Both the position numbers and the translations under genes were made by a program. Of a stretch of DNA of 64,000 bases, positions 17,192 through 25,684 are shown piece by piece. This DNA is from GCA-003244245 sp050699635 (lineage in GTDB: Bacteria; Actinomycetota; Actinomycetes; Mycobacteriales; Pseudonocardiaceae), in assembly GCA_050699635.1 (NCBI GenBank), contig JBOHFK010000005.1:1-64000 (forward strand), written 5' to 3'. The notes under the pieces were generated by a model, which was not told the origin of the DNA, did not search any database, and was given only the letters and a program-made list of their open reading frames with translations. Position 1 is the first letter of the stretch; each line of letters starts with the position of its first letter.

Positions 17192-18055
17192 ATGTCAGAG
17201 TGGAAGCCCGTGCACGCAGGAATGGCTGGCACGATCGATGTGGGCGGCGATTTGACGGTCAACCGCCTCGGCCTCGGCTCCATGCGTCTCACCGGTGACG
17301 GTATCTGGGGGCAGCCCGCCGACCGCGACGAGGCGAAGGCGGTGTTGCGGCGCGCGATCGAGCTCGGCGTCAACTTCATCGACACCGCCGACTCCTACGG
17401 GCCTAATGTCAGCGAGGAGCTCATCAGCGAGACGCTCTACCCGTACCCGGATGATCTGGTGATCGCGACCAAAGGCGGCCTTGAGCGCCCAGGTCCGGGA
17501 CAGTGGCAGGCCAACGGTCGGCCCGAGCACCTCATCGAAGCCTGCGAGGGAAGCTTGCGGCGGCTCAAGCTCGACCAGATCTCGCTCTACCAGTTCCACC
17601 GGCCCGACCCGGCAGTGCCGCTGGAGGACTCGATCGGTGCCCTGGTCACCCTCAAGGAGCAGGGCAAGATCCGGCACATCGGGGTGTCCAACGTCACCGA
17701 GGACCAACTGCGGCGCGCACAGCGGCTCACCCCCATCGTGTCGATCCAGAACCGCTACAACGTCGAGGACCGCCAATCGGAGTCGCTGGTCGACCTCTGC
17801 GAGCAGGAGCAGATGGTCTTCCTGCCGTGGGCGCCGATCCAGAATCTTGACCGGAACCGGATCGTGCGGGCGATAGCGCAGCGCTACGACGCGACACCGC
17901 GGCAGATAGTGCTCGCCTGGCTGCTGGCCCGGTCGCCCTCGATCCTGCCGATCCCGGGCACCGGGTCGGTGTCACACCTGGACGACTACGTCGCCGCCGC
18001 GGCGATCAAGCTGGCCACAGCCGATGTCGCCGCCCTGACCGACAACGCCAGCTAA
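17192..18055 (+). CDS. Aldo/keto reductase family oxidoreductase
   Basis: ATG 17192 follows AAGGGAG; 287 aa. The TIM-barrel AKR tetrad is visible: NFIDTADSYGPN (Asp and Tyr), LVIATKGG (Lys) and YQFHRPDP (His). The NADPH-binding end has PIPGTGSVSHLDDYVAA. It reduces aldehydes or ketones with NADPH; the exact substrate is unknown. Of the AKR groups it most resembles the YdbC/PdxI-like bacterial branch (weak inference). A leader element lies upstream, suggesting stress control. Confidence 0.9.
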   Translation: MSEWKPVHAGMAGTIDVGGDLTVNRLGLGSMRLTGDGIWGQPADRDEAKAVLRRAIELGVNFIDTADSYGPNVSEELISETLYPYPDDLVIATKGGLERPGPGQWQANGRPEHLIEACEGSLRRLKLDQISLYQFHRPDPAVPLEDSIGALVTLKEQGKIRHIGVSNVTEDQLRRAQRLTPIVSIQNRYNVEDRQSESLVDLCEQEQMVFLPWAPIQNLDRNRIVRAIAQRYDATPRQIVLAWLLARSPSILPIPGTGSVSHLDDYVAAAAIKLATADVAALTDNAS

Positions 18056-18069
18056 GACACGGCGACCCC

Positions 18070-18791
18070 TCAACCGAAGAAGACCTCGGCCTCTGCCCGG
18101 CGCTCCGGTGGCACTGTCTTGACTGCTGCGGTGGCGTCGGACACGATCGCGGCGTCGTCCCGCTGCAGGCATCGCAGGACCCACTGGCACACCCGGTCCA
18201 CGGAGAAGGGCCGTTCGGGCATCAGGATGGCATTCGCTCCACCGGCCATTCCGGAGTGCAGCGCGATCCAGCCCGCATTGCGGGCCCATCACCTCGACGA
18301 CGGCCGCCCGGTGGTGCGATTCGGCGGTGGGTCCGTAACCGGTCGATCGCCTCGGTCGCGATGTGCACCGCGGTGTCGAATCCGACGGTGTAGTCGGTGG
18401 CGCTCAGATCGTTGTCGATGGTCTTAGGCACGCCGACCACGGCAATTCCGTCCTCGTTCAGCCGGCTGGCCACCCCCAGGGTGTCTTCGCCGCCGACCAC
18501 GATCAGGGTATCCACGTCATGCTAGGCGAGCGTCTGCTTGATCTTCTCAGCGCCGCCGTTGCGGTACGGGTTAGTGCGCGAGGTGCGCAGGATGGTGCCG
18601 CCGAGTGGGAGGATGTGCTCTACGTCAGCCAGACTGAGCGGCTGAATCAATCCTTCCATCGGCCCCCGCCAGCCATCTCGGAAACCGATGATCTCGTGCA
18701 CATAGACCTCGATGCCCTTGCGGACCACTGCCCGGATCACCGCATTGAGACCTGGACAATCACCACCGCCCGTGAGCACGCCAATGCGCAT
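18070..18791 (-). pseudogene. pfkA: 6-phosphofructokinase gene, degraded
   Basis: ATG 18791 begins RIGVLTGGGDCPGLNAVIRA, the ATP/PPi-dependent PFK opening. The order FRDGWRGPMEGLIQPL, LGGTILRTSRTNP, DTLIVVGGEDTLGVASRL and VPKTIDNDLSATDYTVGFDTA (catalytic TIDND) is preserved. Defects are an in-frame TAG at 18522-18524, a frameshift near 18330 just before the AESHHR-like segment, a second near 18288 before AGWIALHSGMAGGAN, and a shortened C-terminus. Glycolytic PFK function must come from another locus. Confidence 0.85.
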
Positions 18792-18824
18792 GTCGATTCG
18801 CCCCTCCCGGATTGACGGTCCTCG

Positions 18825-20140
18825 TCAGGTTCCACGGCGCGTGAGGAAAGGGCAATTGCTCCGATCCGTGGTGTGCGGGGAGCTTGGGGCGGTGGCGCCT
18901 CGTCTCGTCAGCTCTGCCAGGGCCATCAGCAGCGCCAGCAGCATGAAGCCACAAGCGGCTAGCAGGGCATCGGAGACCGCGATCGAGTAGTCGTGGCGGG
19001 CGCGGATAAGGACGTAGTAGAAGATCGAGGCCAGCGTCGCGGTGCCGATCGCCCCGCCGATCCGCTGCATGGTCTGCACCGCTCCGCCGGCCACACCGGC
19101 CATCTCCACCGGCACGTGCTGCAGGGTCAGCGTCATGTTGGGTGAGGTCACCATGCCGCCGCCGAGCCCGGCCACGAAAAGCGGCCCGACGATCGCCCAC
19201 GCCGCGGCGTCACCGGTGATGTGCCGTAGTACCAGCGCGGTTACGATCATCCCGACCAGCATCGCGGTCAGCCCGTACACCGTCAGCCAGCGCCCAACCC
19301 GGGACACCAACCGGCCGGCGATCACCGCGGAACCGCCAGCAGCAGCGCAGCCACCGCCCACAGCGGCCAGAGCCGGTTCAGACCGCCGCTGTCTGCGTCG
19401 ACCATGGGTATCAGCAGGCTCAGCACGCCACCACCGAGGAGCAGCGAACCGGGCAGGTCCAGGTGCGTACCGCGTCTACTGTCCCCGGCGGTGGAGGGCA
19501 CGAACCGGGTTGCCAGCACCAGCGCGACGACGCCGATCGGCACGTTGACGTAGAACACCCAGCGCCAGTTGTCGGGGCCGTGGATCACGGCCAGGATCAG
19601 CCCGCCGATCACCGGGCCGGCCGCGGTGGCCAGCCCGACCGTCCCGCCGAGGATCCCGAACGCGCGGCCGCGCTCAGCACCCCGGAACAGCTGCTGGATC
19701 AGCCCCGAGTTCTGCGGGATGAGCATGCCACCGGCGACGCCTTGGAGCAGCCGGGCGGCGATCAGCAGCCCGATGCTCGGCGCCGCGCCGGTCAGGGCAC
19801 TGGTCACCACAAATGCCGCCAGGGCGATCAAGAACATGGGGCGCCGCCCGAGGGAATCGCCCAGCCGGCCCGCCGGCACCAACGTCAGCCCCAAGGCCAG
19901 GGCATAGCCCGACACCACCCACTGCGCGGTCGCCTCCGACACGGCCAAGTCCCGCTCGATGGAGGGCAGCGCGACATTGACGATGCTCACATCGAGCAAC
20001 ACCATGAACGCCGCGAACTGGGTTACCGCCAACGCCCGCCACCGCCCCGGATCGGCCACCTCGCGCGGTGCAACCTCCGGCCTCACCTGGCCCTCGGTCC
20101 GGGTGTCCGCGGCCGCCGAGTCCGGGTGCATCGATCCCAT
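18825..20140 (-). pseudogene. MFS multidrug exporter (DHA2 type), internal deletion
   Basis: ATG 20140 is the likely start. The 5' part has FAAFMVLLDVSIVNVALPSI, GRLGDSLGRRPMFLIAL and LLQGVAGGMLIPQNSGLIQQ, classic DHA2 (EmrB/QacA) motifs. The frame ends near 19322 after LLLAVPR. The remainder (AVIAGRLVSRVGRWLTVYGL and FVAGLGGGMVTSPNMTL) resumes in another frame to a stop at 18825. Compared with family members about 60-70 residues are missing at the join, so it is inactive. A leader element overlaps the region before the start. Confidence 0.8.
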
Positions 20141-20147
20141 GACGGCC

Positions 20148-20217
20148 ACTATCACGCCCAGGCCTGCTTGCGTCTTCACCGCCAGCGCCCAACGTGGATA
20201 CCCGCCAACAGGGGTCG
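20148..20217 (-). promoter_or_regulatory. Leader element copy, upstream of MFS gene
   Basis: On the minus strand: GACCCCTGTTGGCGGGTATC, ACGTTGGGCGCTGGCGGTG and AAGACGCAAGCAGGC, the best match to the copy at 16940-17010. It fills the space between the response-regulator stop and the MFS start. A GGGTAT hexamer suggests a stress-sigma -10 (inference). Confidence 0.5.
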
Positions 20218-20231
20218 GCCAGGCACCGGCG

Positions 20232-20591
20232 TCACCGCTCCAGCAGCGCGCCAATCGCGTCCGCTGAAAGATCAGGCTTGGACAAGAACCCGGCCGCTGG
20301 GCTTGCCTCGATCAGATCGGCGAACTCGTCCTTGGCGTAGGCTGAGATCAAAATCACACTCCCCTCGTCGACGCCGCTGTCCACAAGCTCTCGCGCAACA
20401 GCGAAGCCGCTCTCACCGTTGAGTTCGATGTCGACGAGCGTCACATCCGGACGCAGCTCACCGGCACGTGCCAGCGCCTCCTCGCCGGTCGAGGCAACCG
20501 CGACGACATTCACCCCCTGCCGCTCGAGCAGCGCGCGGGCCGCCTCGCGGAAGTCCGCGCTATCGTCGACGATCAAGCAGCGTAGTCCCAC
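20232..20591 (-). CDS. Single-domain response regulator (REC only)
   Basis: GTG 20591 gives 119 aa; upstream in-frame codons would add an unrelated Arg-rich tail. A receiver domain is complete: LRCLIVDDSADFREAARALL (acidic pair), VTLVDIELNG (phospho-Asp), ILISAYAK (Thr/Ser switch) and FLSKPDLSADAI (Lys). There is no output domain, so it acts through protein contacts, like CheY/Spo0F-type relays. No kinase gene is adjacent; the GAF kinases at 27662 and 41782 are candidate partners by family (inference). Confidence 0.85.
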   Translation of the reverse strand: MGLRCLIVDDSADFREAARALLERQGVNVVAVASTGEEALARAGELRPDVTLVDIELNGESGFAVARELVDSGVDEGSVILISAYAKDEFADLIEASPAAGFLSKPDLSADAIGALLER

Positions 20592-20797
20592 CTGCGAAGC
20601 ATACGGGCGCGACCGGCGGGGCCCCAATGCAGCTAGCGCCAATTCGCGGTGCGCAGCCATACCCGTGCCTGCCCGAACCGGAGTTTGGAGCTTCCACAGC
20701 TCGTGATCACGGCTGACGGTATAGGTCTTGGACGTGGACCCAGTGATGCTCGCAGAGTGGATCGTGTCAGCGATGAGATCTCTCAAAGGAACACACC

Positions 20798-20832
20798 ATG
20801 TTTTTGCAGAACCAGCGCGTTGCCATCGTCGG
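20798..20832 (+). pseudogene. 5' tip of an SDR dehydrogenase gene
   Basis: AAAGGA precedes ATG 20798, which encodes MFLQNQRVAIVG, the usual opening of a short-chain dehydrogenase just before its GxxxGxG loop. The homology stops exactly where the stop codon of the oppositely oriented SDR begins (20833). A regulatory region (20690-20790) with an undisturbed ribosome site remains attached. Confidence 0.42.
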
Positions 20833-21440
20833 TCAGATGGCCGCGCGGCCGCCGTCGACGGACAGGGTGACGCCGTGGATGTTCGACGCGTCGTCGCTGG
20901 CGAGGAATACGACGGCCTTGGCGACCTCTTCTGGTGTGCTGGGGCGCCGGGATGGGATGGGGGCGAGCATCGGCGCGAGCCGCTCCTGCATCTCCTTCGT
21001 CGACGTGACCTTCGCGGTGAGGGTCGGGCCGGGTGCCACGGTGTTGACTCGGACGCCCGCGGGCCCGTACTCGTCGGCCCAGGACTTGGTTAGCGAGTGG
21101 ATCGTGGCCTTGGTGGCGCTGTAGAGGGCGGATTGGGCCATGCCCAAGAGCCCGTTGATCGAGCCGATGTTGATGATCGCTCCGCTGCCGCGCGCGGCCA
21201 TCGCCGGCGCGACGAGTCCGGTGAGCAGGAAGGCGGCCTTGACGTTGATCGCCAGCGCGCGGTCGATCAGGTCCTCGCCGACCTCGGCGGTCGGGGTGGG
21301 CGTGATGAGCATCGCGGCGTTGTTCACCAGGATGTCGAGCGGTCCGCCGGCCACGGCGTGGGCGGCGTCGGCGAGTTCGCGGACGGCGGCAGCGCGGACG
21401 AGGTCGGCGCCGAGGAAGGTGGCGCGGCCACCGTCCTCGG
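20833..21440 (-). pseudogene. SDR oxidoreductase lacking its N-terminal cofactor loop
   Basis: The readable part has LDILVNNAAMLITP (NNAG-type motif), INIGSINGLLGMAQSALYSATKAT (Ser, Tyr-x-x-x-Lys catalytic residues), VRVNTVAPGPTLT and a C-terminal VTLSVDGG. Homology starts at GGRATFLGADLV; the first ~45 residues with the TGxxxGIG NAD(P) loop are gone, replaced by sequence shared with the promoter of the divergent tetR gene. It therefore cannot bind cofactor normally. Its neighbour is a TetR regulator, a common SDR partner. Confidence 0.75.
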
Positions 21441-21502
21441 GAAGTGGATTGTTCAGTTCAACGGTGCTCGAGATAAAATGGACCAGCAAGTCCAGAAAGG
21501 GG

Positions 21503-22165
21503 ATGGTTGGGGTGGTGCGAACACTGACCCGGAAGGGTGCCGCGACGCGGCAGCGGATCGTCGAGGGTGCGGCAGCGGAGATCCGCGAGCGAGGCGTGGC
21601 CATCACCACCCTCGACGACGTGCGTGCCAGGACCGGCACCAGCAAGAGCCAGCTGTTCCACTACTTCCCTGGCGGCAAGGAGGAGCTGCTGCTGGCGGTG
21701 GCCCGCTACGAGGCCGACCGCGTGCTGACCGACCAACAGCCGCAGCTCGGCGACCTCACCTCGTGGCCGGCGTGGCTCGCCTGGCGCGACACGGTCGTGG
21801 CCCGCTACCTCGGCCAGGGGCAGCACTGCCCGCTCAACGTGCTCGTGTCACAACTGGGCCGAAACACACCCGGCGCGCAAGCCGTGGTGACCGAGCTAAT
21901 GCGCCAGTGGCAGTCGGAGATCACCGCGGGCATCCGGCACATGCAGGACGCCACCGAGGTCGACCCGGAGCTGGACGCCGACCGTGCGGCGGCCGCCCTG
22001 CTCGCCGGGATCCAAGGCGGCGTCCAGATGATGCTGTCCACCGGCCGCATCACCCACCTCGAAGCCGCACTCGACGTGAGCATCGAAAACCTGCGGAACA
22101 GCGCACGGAGCAATTTTGCAGTTAGCAGGTATGCAAAGAGTCCAGCCGGCCGGGAGAGCAGATAG
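21503..22165 (+). CDS. TetR-family transcriptional regulator
   Basis: ATG 21503 or, with better spacing from AAAGGGG, GTG 21515; about 216-220 aa. The N-terminal HTH is clear: RQRIVEGAAAEIRERGVAIT, VRARTGTSKSQLFHYFPGGK. The ligand domain (HCPLNVLVSQLGRNTPGAQ...) matches the group common in actinobacteria next to SDR genes. The last ~16 residues (FAVSRYAKSPAGRESR) are encoded by a leader-element copy that precedes the aquaporin, so the native C-terminus seems to have been replaced. It probably represses the divergent SDR. Confidence 0.85.
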   Translation: MVGVVRTLTRKGAATRQRIVEGAAAEIRERGVAITTLDDVRARTGTSKSQLFHYFPGGKEELLLAVARYEADRVLTDQQPQLGDLTSWPAWLAWRDTVVARYLGQGQHCPLNVLVSQLGRNTPGAQAVVTELMRQWQSEITAGIRHMQDATEVDPELDADRAAAALLAGIQGGVQMMLSTGRITHLEAALDVSIENLRNSARSNFAVSRYAKSPAGRESR

Positions 22166-22212
22166 GCGTTGGCCCTGACGACATGTGCCCGTCGTGAGAC
22201 GACTCTCAAGGT
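22113..22212 (+). promoter_or_regulatory. Leader element copy, upstream of aquaporin
   Basis: Begins TTTTGCAGTTAGCAGGTATG and continues through CCAGCCGGCCGGGAG, GGCGTTGGCCCTGACGACA and ACTCTCAAGGTCATGG. It aligns along its length with the copies before the DUF1918 gene (43947) and the 6PGDH-fold gene (54003). It overlaps the 3' end of tetR and ends at the aquaporin start. Confidence 0.5.
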
Positions 22213-22213
22213 C

Positions 22214-22909
22214 ATGGACGTGATCACTCAATCACCAGAGGCCTCCGCCGAAGTCGCGGAGGTGGTCGGCCCTACCGCCGGCCGAAAGTACGCCACCGAG
22301 CTCGTCGGGACGTTCATCTTCCTGTTCACCATCGCCGCCGCCGTGCTCAGCGGCAGCGCGTTGGCCCCGCTGGCCATCGGCTCGGCCCTGATGGTCATGA
22401 TCTACGCCGGTGGGCACGTCTCCGGTGGCCACTACAACCCCGCGGTGACCCTCGCCGCGCTGGTGCGCGGCCGGATCGGACTCCTCGACGCCGTCGGATA
22501 CTGGGTTGCCCAGATCGTGGGTGGCCTGCTCGGGATGGCGCTGGCCCGCTGGGTGATCCACCCAGCCCTGGTCACCACCATGACCCTGTCCGGTCATCTG
22601 CTCGCTGCCGCCTTCGTGGCCGAACTGCTGTTCACCTTCGCCCTGTGCTACGTGGTGCTCAACGTCGCCACCAGCAAGGACCACCCGAACAACTCGTTCT
22701 ACGGTCTGGCCATCGGCTTCACCGTGGTGACCGGCGCGATTGCCGTAGGCGCAATCTCCGGTGGCGTGTTCAACCCGGCTGTGGCCATCGGCGGCGCCGC
22801 GATAGGCCTCTTCGCCTGGGCCACGCTGTGGGCCTACCTCGTGGCCCAGATCGTCGCCGGCGTCGCCGCCGGGCTCGTCTTCCTCTTCCTCAACCCCGAC
22901 GACAAATGA
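22214..22909 (+). CDS. Aquaporin / MIP channel
   Basis: The protein is 231 aa with six predicted membrane helices. Both half-helix signatures are intact: GGHVSGGHYNPAVTLAALV and GAISGGVFNPAVAIGGAA. It starts at ATG 22214 after CAAGG. Members conduct water or small solutes such as glycerol and H2O2; selectivity is not obvious here. A strong hairpin terminator follows. The stress-type leader upstream fits an osmotic or peroxide role. Confidence 0.9.
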   Translation: MDVITQSPEASAEVAEVVGPTAGRKYATELVGTFIFLFTIAAAVLSGSALAPLAIGSALMVMIYAGGHVSGGHYNPAVTLAALVRGRIGLLDAVGYWVAQIVGGLLGMALARWVIHPALVTTMTLSGHLLAAAFVAELLFTFALCYVVLNVATSKDHPNNSFYGLAIGFTVVTGAIAVGAISGGVFNPAVAIGGAAIGLFAWATLWAYLVAQIVAGVAAGLVFLFLNPDDK

Positions 22910-22911
22910 TC

Positions 22912-22951
22912 CGCCCGGGGGCGTTCCGGTCCAGCCGGACGCCCCCGGGCG
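22912..22951 (+). terminator. Hairpin terminator after aquaporin
   Basis: A near-perfect inverted repeat CGCCCGGGGGCGTTCCGG / CCGGACGCCCCCGGGCG with a short loop. There is no U-tract, as is usual for actinomycete terminators. Confidence 0.7.
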
Positions 22952-22986
22952 CGGAGCCAAAACGTTGACACGTCAAAGGACTGGAC

Positions 22987-24057
22987 ATGGGCATCTTCCG
23001 CACAAACAACATGCTGGCCGGCGCGATAGCCGTCGCGCTGCTCCTCAGCGGGTGCTCCAGTGGTATCACGGCCACCAGCGAACCGTCTGCCGTGGCACAG
23101 CCGCCAAACGCCCAGAACTTGGAACAGGCTTACGTCAGCGTGGTGCAGAAAGTGCTGCCCTCGGTCGTGCAGATCACCACCGGCCGTGCTCTCGGCTCCG
23201 GCATTGTCTTCGACACCCAGGGCAACATCGTCACCAACGCTCACGTGGTGGGCCAGGCCACCACGTTCGAGGTGCGTCTGGCTGACAACCCGCAACCACT
23301 CCCGGCCACCCTGGTCGGTACCTACCTACCCGATGACCTTGCCGTCATCAAGCTCGACCACGCACCGTCGTCGGTGCACCCAGCGCACTTCGGTGACTCC
23401 GCCAGGCTGCAGGTCGGCGACATCGTCATGGCCATGGGCAACCCCCTGGGGCTGACCGGCAGCGTCACCGACGGGATCATCTCAGCCACCGGCCGTGCCG
23501 TCACCGAGCCCGCCGCAGGCTCCGCTCCCGGCGCGACGCTGCCCGAGGCCATCCAGACCAGCGCCTCGATCAACCCTGGCAACAGCGGCGGCGCCCTCGT
23601 CGACCTGGCCGGCGACGTCATCGGCGTACCCACGCTGGCCGCGATCGAGCCACAGGGGAATGGTGGTGGGGCTGCTCCCGCGCCGGGCATCGGTTTCGCG
23701 ATTCCCAGCAACGTTGTCACCAACATCGCCGGGCAGCTCATCGCACACAACGGCCACGTGATCAACTCTCATCGCGCCGAGCTCGGCGTCCAGGTGGCCA
23801 CGGTGGTGGCCCCGACCGGCCAGCCGGTCGGCATGGGCGTGGTCAGCGTGGTGCCCGGCGGGCCGGCCGCGGCGGCTGGGATACAGCCCGGCGAGGTGAT
23901 CACCGCGGTCAACAACACCCCAGTGCACGGTGCCTCCGGGCTCGCCCAGGTGCTGGCAACGCTCGATCCGGGACTGACTGTTCCCATCACCCTCACCACC
24001 CCGCAGGGCGGGACCCGCACAGTCATGGTCACCCTGGGCCAGCTGCCCGGAAGCTAA
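22987..24057 (+). CDS. HtrA/DegP-like trypsin-fold lipoprotein protease with PDZ domain
   Basis: The protein is 356 aa. A lipoprotein signal is present (LLSGC near residue 22). The serine protease triad is visible: NIVTNAHVVG (His), LPDDLAVIKLD (Asp) and SASINPGNSGGALVD (Ser, residue ~200). A C-terminal PDZ domain carries GMGVVSVVPGGPAAAAGIQ and PGEVITAVNN. It would work on the outer face of the membrane in quality control of secreted proteins. It lies 77 bp after the aquaporin, behind the terminator, so it probably has its own promoter. Confidence 0.9.
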   Translation: MGIFRTNNMLAGAIAVALLLSGCSSGITATSEPSAVAQPPNAQNLEQAYVSVVQKVLPSVVQITTGRALGSGIVFDTQGNIVTNAHVVGQATTFEVRLADNPQPLPATLVGTYLPDDLAVIKLDHAPSSVHPAHFGDSARLQVGDIVMAMGNPLGLTGSVTDGIISATGRAVTEPAAGSAPGATLPEAIQTSASINPGNSGGALVDLAGDVIGVPTLAAIEPQGNGGGAAPAPGIGFAIPSNVVTNIAGQLIAHNGHVINSHRAELGVQVATVVAPTGQPVGMGVVSVVPGGPAAAAGIQPGEVITAVNNTPVHGASGLAQVLATLDPGLTVPITLTTPQGGTRTVMVTLGQLPGS

Positions 24058-24196
24058 CGGCGCGGCGCGTGACAGGCCTGCTCACCTTGCCCTGTCGCCA
24101 CTCAGAGTTACCTTGATCCGGTAGGGTTCCCGTTCGAGGGTCGAGAATTTCTCCCGGGGTCGTGATGTCTGCGTTGGTGGGGCGTGGCCGCGAGCA

Positions 24197-24418
24197 ACAG
24201 GACGCCCCATCGGTGAACCAGTGGTGCACTACGGCCCCTTCGTGATGAACACCAAGCAGGAAATCGCCCAGGCCATAGCCGACTACCAAGCCGGCCGGCT
24301 CGGCCAGATCCCCGCCCAATCGATACCCCACCACCATCCCGACGACGTGGCCCTGCCCTACCTCGACGCCGCACCCACGGCAGCAAAGGCGGATCCCGCC
24401 ACCAGCGGCGAGGTATAA
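24197..24418 (+). pseudogene. Pirin family protein, C-terminal fragment
   Basis: GRPIGEPVVHYGPFVMNTK, then EIAQAIADYQAGRLGQIPA, is the characteristic C-terminal cupin end of pirins (quercetinase-like, Fe-binding). The N-terminal cupin with its His ligands is missing; sequence before 24197 has no pirin similarity. A small isolated protein from the GTG/ATG at 24221 is formally possible but would not fold as pirin. Confidence 0.55.
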
Positions 24419-24585
24419 GGCCCAGCGACCGGCTCCAACCTCAGCGACGTTTACCAGCTGGTTCGCAACTGTCTCATCTGGCGTAACCACAGCTTAGTCT
24501 CCCGAAGGTACCGGCTAGTACATTAATACGCGGGCCGGGCAATGACCCTCTTCCCGGTCCCCAAGTCTTCAAGGAAGGCACCACA

Positions 24586-25410
24586 ATGGGCACGATCACT
24601 ACCGCAGACGGCACTGAGATCTACTATAAGGACTGGGGCAGCGGTCAGCCGATCGTGTTCAGCCACGGCTGGCCGCTGTCGGCCGATGACTGGGACGCAC
24701 AGATGCTGTTTTTCCTGCAGCACGGCTACCGGGTCATCGCTCATGACCGGCGCGGCCACGGGCGGTCCAGCCAGGTCGGCGATGGCCACGACATGGACCA
24801 CTATGCCGACGACCTTGTGGCGTTGACGGCGCATCTCGATCTGAAGGACGCCATCCATGTGGGCCATTCCACTGGGGGTGGCGAGGTGGCGCGCTATCTG
24901 GGACGGCATGGCGAAAGCCGGGTAGCGAAGGCGGTGTTGATCAGCGCGGTGCCGCCGCTGATGGTGCAGACCGATGCCAATCCGGGCGGCCTTCCCAAGG
25001 AAGTGTTCGACGGGTTTCAGGCACAAGTGGCGGCCCATCGTCCGCAGTTTTACCGTGACCTGCCGGCGGGACCTTTTTATGGTTTCAACCGGCCGGGTGT
25101 GGAATCCTCGGAGGCAATTATCCAAAACTGGTGGCGTCAGGGCATGATGGGCGGCGCGAAGGCGCATTACGACGGCATCGTCGCCTTCTCGCAGACCGAT
25201 TTCACCGAAGACCTGAAGAAGATCACGGTGCCGGTGCTGGTGATGCATGGCGACGATGACCAGATCGTTCCCTATGCCGACGCCGGACCATTGTCCGCGA
25301 AGCTTCTGCAGAACGGGACGCTGAAGACCTACCAAGGCTTCCCGCACGGCATGCCCACCACCCAAGCGGAGACGATCAACGCCGACCTGCTGGCCTTCCT
25401 GAAAACGTGA
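24586..25410 (+). CDS. Alpha/beta hydrolase, non-haem chloroperoxidase type
   Basis: The protein is 274 aa, full length for cofactor-free haloperoxidases/esterases. HGWPLSADDWDAQM forms the oxyanion region and VGHSTGGGEVARYLG holds the nucleophile Ser. LVMHGDDDQIVPY supplies the acid and FPHGMPTTQA the His. It starts at ATG 24586 with AAGGAAGG upstream. Codon use is less GC3-biased than neighbours (TTTTACCG, TTTTTATGG) and the protein looks proteobacterial, so transfer is likely. A truncated ~97%-identical copy lies at 58645-59070, including the upstream sequence. Confidence 0.9.
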   Translation: MGTITTADGTEIYYKDWGSGQPIVFSHGWPLSADDWDAQMLFFLQHGYRVIAHDRRGHGRSSQVGDGHDMDHYADDLVALTAHLDLKDAIHVGHSTGGGEVARYLGRHGESRVAKAVLISAVPPLMVQTDANPGGLPKEVFDGFQAQVAAHRPQFYRDLPAGPFYGFNRPGVESSEAIIQNWWRQGMMGGAKAHYDGIVAFSQTDFTEDLKKITVPVLVMHGDDDQIVPYADAGPLSAKLLQNGTLKTYQGFPHGMPTTQAETINADLLAFLKT

Positions 25411-25422
25411 CATCGGAGACTG

Positions 25423-25672
25423 CTAAGACCACCGGGCCGACTCGATGAGCTCGAAGGCCGTCCGCCGCGTCACGTCCGTCGGCCTGAAGGACGCTTCGCC
25501 ACCGTTGGCCGCGATCCGAGCCACCAGGTCGGCCAGGCGGTCAGCACGTCGCGCACCGAGCACGACCCGGGCGCCCCGCTCGGCCAGTAGCAGCGCGGTG
25601 GCCTCGCCGATTCCGCTGCTCGCGCCCGTGATGGCGATGACTTTCCCGTCGATTCCCCCGCATTCCCGATGA
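25423..25672 (-). pseudogene. SDR dehydrogenase N-terminal fragment
   Basis: The minus strand encodes GKVIAITGASSGIGEATALL (complete TGASSGIG cofactor loop), LAERGARVVLGARRADRL and RIAANGGEASFRPTDVT, then ends with ESARWS-stop at 25423, before the NNAG and YxxxK regions. It is therefore only a third of an SDR. No start codon is available in frame before an upstream stop. The ABC transporter gene starts just 13 bp away on the other strand. Confidence 0.6.
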
Positions 25673-25684
25673 CATCATCGGACC

